64,000 bases of DNA from Taeniopygia guttata. Lineage: Eukaryota > Chordata > Aves > Passeriformes > Estrildidae. The DNA lies in assembly GCF_048771995.1 (NCBI RefSeq), contig NC_133064.1, positions 30,421,001 through 30,485,000 on the forward strand. Reading direction: 5' to 3'. Positions 56,476 through 64,000 of the stretch are shown one piece after another. The translations under genes were made by a program, and so were the position numbers. The stretch's first letter is position 1, and the number at the start of each line of letters is the position of its first letter. The notes below the pieces were generated by a model. The model ran no database searches. It saw only the letters and a list, made by a program, of their open reading frames with translations, and was not told where the DNA came from.

Positions 56476-57877
56476 TGTCATGGTTTGACGCTGGCACAAT
56501 GCCAGCACCCCATGAAAATATAACCTACCAATCAAATGCTGTGAAATGTGATCAAGAACAGAGAAAAGCAGGCCAAACTTAATAACAAAGGAAAAAACTT
56601 TATTACACTACTACTACTACTACTATAAAGGAAAAGAAAGGAAAGAAAAAAAAACCACACAAAATTCGAAATGAAAACCTTCCAAAACATTTCTCCTCCC
56701 TCCACCCAACTCCACCAAACCCCAGCGAGACCCATTTGGATCCTTAATCAAGGTTTCACCCTTCAATATAATCAATACTGAGTCCATCGGGGAAGAAAGG
56801 AGTCCCCCTTGCACCATAGACCCCCAGGAAACACAGCTGCCACCTCTTGTGTTTCCAATGTCACACGTGGCACCGCCCAGACACACCGGCCAGTGTGACA
56901 TTCTCCTCTCCATGTCACAGTGCTCTCACCACTGGGCATGGACAGAGACTGCTTATAGGGCCCCTTTAAGGATGCTTTGCCAAGGACCACCAGGAACAAC
57001 AGTCCAGTATCACAATTCGGGACTAGAGTCCCCCCCATTTTCCCCTGGGGCCGAGGGTCCAAAAGACAGAGATTGCCTTCTCTTCCTCTCTGAAGATGGA
57101 GGGCATCCTCACACCCTCCTCAGCTCTCTCTCTGTCCACTCCAAAACTGGTAGTTGCTGAAGAAGGTCTCTTGGCTCACCAATGCATCCCCCTAAAATGC
57201 AGTCCCTCTTGAAAGAAAGAGTGGTTTAGTCTATGGTAAACAAGCAGAGTCCAGCCAAAAGCCACTCTATCATCTGCCCCCAACCTTCTTCTCTGAACAT
57301 CTGAGGTTTCAGGCTGTCTCTCTTTTCTTCAAATTCAGGAGGAGTAATATTTCATAAAGCCTTCATTTCACAGGAAAGGGTTAAAAGTCCCGGACTCCCC
57401 GGACGGCTGCAATCTCAGCCCAGGACTCTTTCTCCAGTCTCCCACGCTGGGCATCTTCCCCCCCCTTTCTCCTTCTCCTCCGCCGGCAAACTCCTAGGTG
57501 TCTGCAGGCTCTCTATCTCTTTTCCCTCTGGCTTAGGGGAGGGGGAACAAAAACATCCCAGATGTTCTCCACCCTTCCATCCGCAGGAGCTGACCCAGAC
57601 GGTTTCGATCCTTTACCTTCTAGCCTACCTCTGCAGGTCGCATGGCTCCCCTCCCCCACCCAGCCCGGGCTGGGCAGGGGAGGTCCGTATCATGCGGTGA
57701 CCGGAACCAAAGAAGAACGAGTCCTCCTGGGAATTCCGCTTTTAACCCCTCTGTGTTCTCAGAGGCGTGTCCACCTTCAATTGGTCACCCCAAGTGTCAG
57801 TATCTAAACCTGACCCCTGACAGGATGGACCTCTTCCTTCCAAAAAAAAAATTCTCTTCCCGTGTCAAACCATGACA
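56476..57877 (-). repeat. Solo LTR of the TGTCATGG family, 1.4 kb
   Basis: Perfect 14-bp inverted termini (TGTCATGGTTTGAC / GTCAAACCATGACA). An actactact run at 56610-56625. Minus-strand AATAAAG near 56600. It splits minus-strand gag-pro remains on its right from other sequence on its left. Target duplication not clear. Confidence 0.85.
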
Positions 57878-57929
57878 ATAGCAAAGGGAAAAGAATTAGC
57901 TGAATCAACAGCTCAATGAAGACATCTAC

Positions 57930-58980
57930 TCAGTATGAAGCATCCTCCCCTATTTCTTTCCCCATGCCGAACTTCCTTGTTAATTTTTTTTTTATCCTCT
58001 TGGCCTAATTTTAAAACTCTAGCTGTCATCTCCCCATCTTCTGGGATAATCCCTATTCCTAATTTCACTTGTAAATCTCATCCCAATAAGCTGTTACCCA
58101 CCCCGGGACTAATAAAACATCCCCTATTTAAAATTTAGTTTCTCCCTCAATTACCACATTTTTAATGACAGGAACTGTGAAACTCCTTTTTGCTCCTGTC
58201 ACTTTAGAGTATTTTTGTTCGCACTATAACCTTTTGGAATATTTAACAGACAGTTTCTTTCTGCCTCTGTGTCTATCACAAATTCCAATTCTTTTTCTTG
58301 GGGACCAACTTTTAAAGTTATCACAGGCTCTAGATAGCATTTGTCCCTTAAAAAATAAGTCTCTGACATCTTTATTCTTCCTTTGTGCTTATTTCTCAGA
58401 AGATTTTCATATCTGTTTCCCTCTTAGGACAATCTCTCCTATAATGTCCTTTGCTCTTACAGTAAAAGCAGACATTCCTGGAATGCTCCTCAGACTTGGT
58501 TTGTATTGGGGTTTTATTCTTTCCTGTTCCCCTGTCTCTACTACTGTCATATCTGGTAGTAGTGTTTGTGTGTTTTTTATTTTGATTTTTTTTTTTGTAA
58601 TTGTTTTCTCATATGGTGACTGCTACAATCCTTGCTTTTAGTTTGGCTTTGGCCACAGACTTTCTGAGCCTCCTTTAATAAATCATTGAATGATTTGTTA
58701 TGCCGATCTTCAATTTTTTCTAATTTTTTCCTAATATCTGGCCAAGCACCACTAACAAAGTTAATACTTAACAAAGCTTTTCTCACATCAGTCTCACGAT
58801 CTGTTCCGGAACGTTGCCTTATATTTCTCCCAAGCCTGTCTAACCATTCAGTTGGAGCCTCCCCTTTCCCCTGCTGTGCCTCAGAAGCCTTGTCAGCATT
58901 TTGCCCTCGAGATACTGCCCCTCCCATTCTCTTGATCATTAAATTCCTGACCCTGTTCAGCAGGCGCTTCCTCTAGAGAG
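57930..58980 (-). pseudogene. gag (capsid, nucleocapsid) and protease remnant, gammaretrovirus-like
   Basis: Minus strand: capsid end with GEAPTEWLDRL and SGAWPDIRKKLEKIEDRHNK (58940-58650), closely resembling the plus-strand provirus. A zinc knuckle CFYCKSKGHYRRDC lies at 58470-58429, then a protease with a damaged active site (DTEA) near 58280 and a LLG.DLQVKLGIGIIPEDG stretch near 58060-58000. Frameshifts and stops separate the parts. Confidence 0.8.
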
Positions 58981-58999
58981 TTTCCCTTCAAGCCGGGGT

Positions 59000-59480
59000 T
59001 GTGGTTACCGAGGGAAAGGAACGCAGGGCAGGAGGGGTTCAGGGGAGTGGTCCGCGCCGAGGCTTAGTCCTCCAAGGCGCAGGTGGGGTCCGCTACCGGA
59101 ACCGCCAAAGGAGATCTTGGGTGGGGACCGGTAGCTCCCGGCAGAGACCGAGCAGGTGGGGCGGCCCCAGCAGCAGCGGCGGCGCCCAGCGCAGCCGGCA
59201 CGAGCCGGGCAGCCGGGGACGGGACCGACGGGACCCCCCCGGCGCGGACAGCGCGGCGAGCCCAGACCCCGCGGCAGGACGGACCCGCCACGGCCGGCGG
59301 AGCGGCCGCGGGCCAGGCGGCCGGGAGTGGGGCACACAAATTCACAAATTCACCGGCGGGGCCGGAGCCGGGATGGGGCAGGGACCGGCGGGGCAGCCCC
59401 GAGCGGCGAGACCGGGGCCGGGACGGGAACCGGGACCGGCGGGGCAGCCGCGGGCGGGGGGGCGAGTGGGAACGGAGGAG
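59000..59480 (-). other. GC-rich block upstream of the gag capsid remnant
   Basis: Very CpG-rich, with imperfect repeats of gggaccggcggggcagcc at about 59385 and 59430. On the minus strand it is open and Pro/Arg-rich, placed where a p12-like gag region would be, but its composition is unlike the p12 region of the plus-strand provirus. Confidence 0.45.
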
Positions 59481-59689
59481 ACAACACTGGCAAAAGGATC
59501 CTACTTTTTCTTTGCTCCCTTCCTCCTGTTCCCAGCCTTTTTCTCCCATCTCCACCACCCCCCCGCCCCCCTCCCCGTTTTTTCCTCTCTTGCTTTGTTT
59601 CGGTGGTTTCTGATACTTTGAAGATTTTTTTATTCTCCTAAAATCTCCCATTCAGCATATGGCATATTCTTTCTTCTGGATTGAATGGT

Positions 59690-59960
59690 TCTTTTGAATT
59701 TATACATAAATTTTAGAGCCTAACAAATCTAAACTTCTACTTGGATACTTTGAAATGATCGGAGAGCTAACTCACGAACTCCTGATGTGGTTTTTCTCAT
59801 CACCTTTTTATTTATTCTTTGGCAAGTTATATATCTTTCAGTCACTTGCCTTGCTACTCCAAAAAAATCCCAATGCATCCATAGCTCCTACTATATTTTT
59901 CTTGGTACAGGAATTTGTATCTCTGTTAGCTAACCAAGGGCTAACTACCTGTAAAGGGAA
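59690..59960 (-). pseudogene. Integrase N-terminal fragment, gammaretrovirus-like
   Basis: Minus-strand reading ARQVTERYITCQRINKKVMR, then a FQSIQVEV stretch, parallels the integrase zinc-site end and core start of the provirus at 50060-50190. Its position upstream of gag shows that it belongs to a separate or rearranged copy. Confidence 0.65.
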
Positions 59961-59996
59961 AACAGTATACATGGGGGACAGGGTATATGTGCGAGT

Positions 59997-60412
59997 GTAA
60001 CATGAAAGAATGCAAGGATGTGTGATAAGGTAAAGCCAGGGAATCTCAGGAAAACGGGAAACTGGACAAGACAAACGCACATCCAATCAATATGATTAAT
60101 GCAACGTCCTCCGTTTATTCCAAATCAGGCGGTAGTTTATATAAGCTTCTACATAGTTTACAGAAACAAAGACACTCTGATTGGTAGGCTAACATTGTTT
60201 ACCTTTTCCTTAAAACGGCCTATACTTTACACCATAAAACCTATACTAGTTCACACCCAGTGGTCCCCACAACACCTTAAGACTATTTTCTATCTGCGCC
60301 ACAAACCCTGAATTTCTAACTGCGTCAGAGGCTTTGAAGGCCCCACCAGGCCTCAATCTGAGGCCTAGCCTGGAGTAGCTCAACTTTCACAATTCATGCC
60401 CTCTTTCTCTCA
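59997..60412 (-). repeat. 3' LTR of a class II ERV
   Basis: Reverse-complement relative of 8615-9030, with minus-strand start TGAGAGAAAG, tataaact and aataaacgg. The U5 end (plus-left) is approximate. Env sequence abuts its U3 end. Confidence 0.75.
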
Positions 60413-61055
60413 AAAATGCTGCAACAATTCCCTCTTTTTTCTTTTTGAGCTACTCAGGCTGGAGTGAAGGCGCAATGAACTAATTTTTGCACACACTGTC
60501 TTTGACCCAGCCAGAAAAACCTGAAGAATTGAGCCAGTTATCAAATGAAGTGTCCATTTGGAGAACACTGCGTTTGGCTCGTTGAGTTTTCTGAGGCAAT
60601 TCGAGAACCTGATGTATGGTGGGAACAAAAAGCGTCAACCTACCGATATAACACGGGCCTCCCTTAGCATTCTGAGGGACTGCTGACCAGGCTCGGTCCT
60701 CACAAATGAGGAAGGTTCCTGGGGGCAGTTTTTCCTGCACTACCTCTTGGAGTCGAATTGTTACAATATTCTAAATAGTTGTAATACAATGGTGATCTGG
60801 GAGACAACCAAGTGTCGTCATCTGTCAATTTTCCACCTTCCCGAGTTGGTTTGGTAGCATAAGATCAGTAAATTTAAGGTTTTGCACAAATGCAACAGCT
60901 TGCGCTCCCAGAGTGCTATTTAAATTTATTTGAGCTCGGGTCCAAGTTTTGAACTCTGCGATGGGACCCAACGAGACTTCAATTAAACAAGTATAAAATA
61001 AAAACATTGAGGCCCACCACATTCTTCTCAGGTTCTTGAATGCCCTGTCTAACAT
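60413..61055 (-). pseudogene. Envelope remnant of the class II ERV
   Basis: Minus strand. An N-terminal part with a hydrophobic stretch lies at 61055-60825. The SU end then shows LPPGTFLICEDRAWSAVP and GGPCYIGRLTLF, and a basic RAKR cleavage-type motif near 60565. The remainder runs into the LTR without a complete TM domain. Confidence 0.7.
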
Positions 61056-62930
61056 AAGAAAACAATCTTAATTCTAAACATAAACTATAACTTCTAATAA
61101 ACTAACTTCTGATAAATCTAACTTCACACTTATAATATTTCAACTTATTTTTCTGTACTCTACAAAATTAATTTTCATCAGAACTGGATTCATCAGGGAT
61201 GTTCCAGGCAAACTGTTGTTGTTCACGTTGTTATCACTGCGGGTTGATATCTTTTTCATCTATTTTTAAAATTCTGCTTCTGCCTTTTCGTATCAATGCA
61301 GCAAAAGCATCTGTCCTGCCCAGACGTCTTGGTTGGACGGGTAAAAACACTCACTCAAGTAGAATTTCTGTTGATCCACGTTGGGACCTCCCTCTTTTTC
61401 TTTTGCCATTGAAAGACAATGGCAAGATGAACAGAAAAATCACAGGCATTACTAAAACTTATTAAAACTTAGCAAAAAAGAAAATTCTATAACATCATTA
61501 AAAACACACTTATAAAAAAAACTCAAAGCCCACGATCTTCTGTGGGTGAAACACAAATCTTTGCACAATCCACTTTTGCTGTGCATCCTCTGATCCACTT
61601 GTGGAGAGATCAGTGCCCTCTTGCAATTGATAAGTTCCACATTCTTCACTGAAATCCATCCAGATTCTGCACCCGTTAAAACACAAACAAACCCAACACT
61701 CCCACTGGGACTGGAGGGTCCTCTCTCAATTCTGTTCCCTAAAACTTGCATGAAGAAATGGAAATATCAACATCTTTGTTATAAACATGAAAAAACATTA
61801 AGAACAAAACAATGCACATAGTAAAGAAACTAACAACAAATAAAAATCAATCAGATAATACACAATCAATGTTACATATAAAATCACAGTTACCAAGTGC
61901 TACACTATCAAGTTGTCATCCCAGAGTCTGCAGCAGCTGAAAAGCCTTAAAACAACAGAGATTTGGATAAAACATGTCCGGATCATGTTTCTCCAAACTC
62001 CCTTTGAGGCTCAGCTGTCCTGTATGGTCAAATTGTCAAGCCAAAAGGACTTGAATACTTTTTTGATGCAGAAAACATCTGGATCAATCACACCATCCAC
62101 GTAGAGCCAGAGCCTGGCCAGAGCTCAAACTCTAATTGGAGGATATGTTTAAAACAAAAGTCTTAAAAATAACAGTTATAAGTGAAAAACCTTATTATTA
62201 ACAATTTATCAAAACATCAAATAATTGAACCTGTCTAAAATTTCCTTCAAGACAAAAATTCTCTAAATACAACAAACCTTTTCTTCAAAAATCTGAAAAT
62301 TTGAAGTCTGAAATCTTGAACCAGAACTTGGACTATAAATTTTTAAAAGAAGATGAACTGCAGCTGCATAGAAAATTGAATAAAGAAAACACATGAGTAG
62401 TTAAAAAATCAAACACACAGGATCCTGAAAAATACATCTTACAATCAATCACCTAAAAAAAAACCCAATAAAACATATGAAAACTGACTGTAAATATTAA
62501 AACAACACCTCAATATCTTAACATCTTAATAATAATTCTTATCACAAAAATCAGACAACTTACATTATATGATCAACCTATCAACAAGAAATGTTTAAAA
62601 CAGTTTAAAACAATTTTGTCAAAGCATTCATATAACATTAGTAACAATCACTACTTATCATTACCTATAAAAACTTGACAATTATTATTTATCTTATTAT
62701 CTATAAAAACTCAAAAACAGAAATTGTGAACTCAATGCCAACATTCCATCTGACTGACTTTTCTCAAATCTTTGTTTTCAAAGACATTTTTAGCAATTAA
62801 ATCATTATTAACATGTCTATCTTTTTTTTTTTACAGTAATTTTCATCCACATTGTATTTGAAATAACTTTGATTTGCATAATGTCCATCCTTCTTGGTAT
62901 CATGGAAAACACTCAGTATTGCTATACTTT
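61056..62930 (-). other. AT-rich interior of the class II ERV
   Basis: Mostly non-coding, stop-rich sequence. 61690-61600 (minus) may be an integrase C-terminus (GFVCVLTGAESGWISVK), and 61900-62130 matches parts of 1840-2100. RT and RNase H are absent. Confidence 0.4.
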
Positions 62931-62934
62931 TTCA

Positions 62935-64000
62935 TTACGTCTTTTGTCTCCTTGTGTTGTTGCTTGATAAAGCAGCTGCAATGATGTGTCCTTGTTGTTG
63001 AATTGCGTCCTGGATGGTTGCGGTGAATGCCTCAGCTTGGTTGCTCTGTTCTGCGCGTGTGGCTCTGACAAGCATCTCATCGACTGGACAGCCCTGAGGA
63101 AGGGTGGCTAGGATGGTTCTGGTGGGTGGGTTAGCATTCTCAAAAGCAAGGGATCGGAATAAATGTTCCTGAGCGTCTGGTGGCACGTCAGGTGCATCCT
63201 TTAAAGCAGCTGACAGCCTATCAATAAATTGTCCAAATGGTTCAGTGGCTCCTTGCTTTATGGTGGCATAGGATGCTGGCTTTTTGTTGTCTGGTACCAA
63301 AAGCAAAGCTTGATGGGCCAATTGCTGTGACAATTTATGTATTTCAACAGGAAAGGTAAGTTGCACCTGATTGGTTGCATATGGTCCTCGCCCAGTCAGC
63401 ATATCTGGCTGGACTCCAAAAAAGGGGTCTCCCACATTTGTGTCTTTGTTGGCTTCTTCAATTGCCAACCGCTTCCATTCCCTTTCAAATATGAGAAATT
63501 GGGAAGGTGTCAAGAGCAGGGATGCAATGTTAGATGAATCACCAGGACAAAGCACATCTGCTGTGAATATATACTGAATGATGTTCCTGGCTGCTTCTGA
63601 TCTGATCCCATAAGTGGTGACTGTCTGCTTAGCTGATTGTAGGATTTTCCAGTCATGGGGCTCCCAGATGGCATTCCCATTAGACACTATAACAGGACAA
63701 GCCAGGGAGCTGGCAGCTTTCCAGTCACCGTCTAAAAGAGCATCTTTCACAACTGACGCCCATCGGGACTGCAAGGGATTTTTTAAAACTGCTGGCGATG
63801 CCAATTGCTGGCCAGTGGAAGGTTCCACTGGTGGAGCCTGACGATTTGAGAGGGTGGCAAGGCGGGCTATTTCTTTCTGTAACATATTTGGTCTTTGTAT
63901 CTTGTTCTGTGATCGCGTGTCCCTGCTGCAATTGACAACAGAAAGGTCTGGTTCTGAGTCATCAGAATCTGAGCTCGGTGGGAGAGGGCAGCGCAGCGCT
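62935..64000 (-). CDS. gag of a class II (betaretrovirus-like) ERV, partial, open frame
   Basis: Minus strand, open from the window edge to a TAA at 62935-62937, at least 355 codons. An acidic Ser-rich stretch (SDSDDSEPDLS) lies near the edge. The capsid includes GPYATNQVQLTFPVEIHKL and the major homology region IKQGATEPFGQFIDRLSAAL, followed by ENANPPTRTILATLP. The frame ends after the capsid at NNTRRQKT without a nucleocapsid zinc knuckle. Capsid would form the particle core. The absence of disruptions is notable beside its decayed surroundings. Confidence 0.85.
   Translation of the reverse strand, partial: ALRCPLPPSSDSDDSEPDLSVVNCSRDTRSQNKIQRPNMLQKEIARLATLSNRQAPPVEPSTGQQLASPAVLKNPLQSRWASVVKDALLDGDWKAASSLACPVIVSNGNAIWEPHDWKILQSAKQTVTTYGIRSEAARNIIQYIFTADVLCPGDSSNIASLLLTPSQFLIFEREWKRLAIEEANKDTNVGDPFFGVQPDMLTGRGPYATNQVQLTFPVEIHKLSQQLAHQALLLVPDNKKPASYATIKQGATEPFGQFIDRLSAALKDAPDVPPDAQEHLFRSLAFENANPPTRTILATLPQGCPVDEMLVRATRAEQSNQAEAFTATIQDAIQQQGHIIAAALSSNNTRRQKT

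Noticed and set aside
56471..57882. Target duplication around the 1.4 kb LTR
   Set aside because: Flanks acata and atagc do not give a convincing duplication of 4-6 bp in register, so none is claimed.
1..64000. tRNA, rRNA or other structured RNA genes
   Set aside because: No cloverleaf or rRNA-like sequence was noticed; the only tRNA-related sequences are the retroviral primer-binding sites.

Overview
The window looks like nuclear DNA from a bird, most likely a songbird. It carries several 3' ends of CR1 LINEs, avian-type endogenous retroviruses (ERVs) of at least four lineages, split genes with GT-AG introns, and the G/C-rich short-period intron minisatellites typical of small avian chromosomes. 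Bacterial features are absent. Everything was read by eye from the sequence. Family names rest on motifs and on comparing copies within the window, not on database searches.

Layout. 1-6068: most of a minus-strand class II (betaretrovirus-like) provirus, with its 5' LTR and primer-binding site at the right and RNase H/integrase remains at the left. A CpG-island-like block at 3560-4580 sits inside it. 6600-8000: decayed ERVL-type pro/RT. 8.2-13.2 kb: CR1 pieces, a class II solo LTR and a solo LTR nested inside another LTR. 13.4-18.4 kb: minisatellites, then a roughly 2.3 kb AT-rich island. 18435-31128: twelve recognisable exons of an IgGFc-binding-protein-like (FCGBP-like) mucin gene, with VWD, C8 and TIL domains. 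Frameshifts and stops suggest it is a pseudogene. Several LTRs lie in its introns, one of them carrying a second LTR inside it.

34066-40967: a five-exon gene for a predicted 309-residue secreted NIDO-domain (alpha-tectorin-like) protein. All exon phases agree and the frame is open, except that a solo LTR with a perfect 6-bp target duplication is inserted in exon 3. The same gene carries a defective alpharetrovirus-like provirus in intron 2, primed by tRNA-Phe and with a gamma-type TM remnant. Another solo LTR is inserted at its poly(A) signal.

42.5-43.6 kb: a CpG island with a possible first exon of an unidentified gene. 43857-51795: a complete but env-less gammaretrovirus-like provirus (tRNA-Pro primer site, 5-bp target duplication) with in-frame stops but no frameshift seen, and a large tandem repeat in its leader. 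52.1-64 kb: minus-strand ERV wreckage (class I 3' LTR, env, integrase, gag and pro; a 1.4 kb solo LTR; a class II LTR, env and a long open gag running off the right edge).

The host genes visible here encode secreted extracellular-matrix or mucus-type proteins. The rest is mostly nested retroelements. The observations most worth checking are the CpG-island-like cassettes inside two unrelated proviruses, the exon-disrupting LTR in an otherwise intact gene, the leader minisatellite, and LTRs that share U3 but differ in R/U5.
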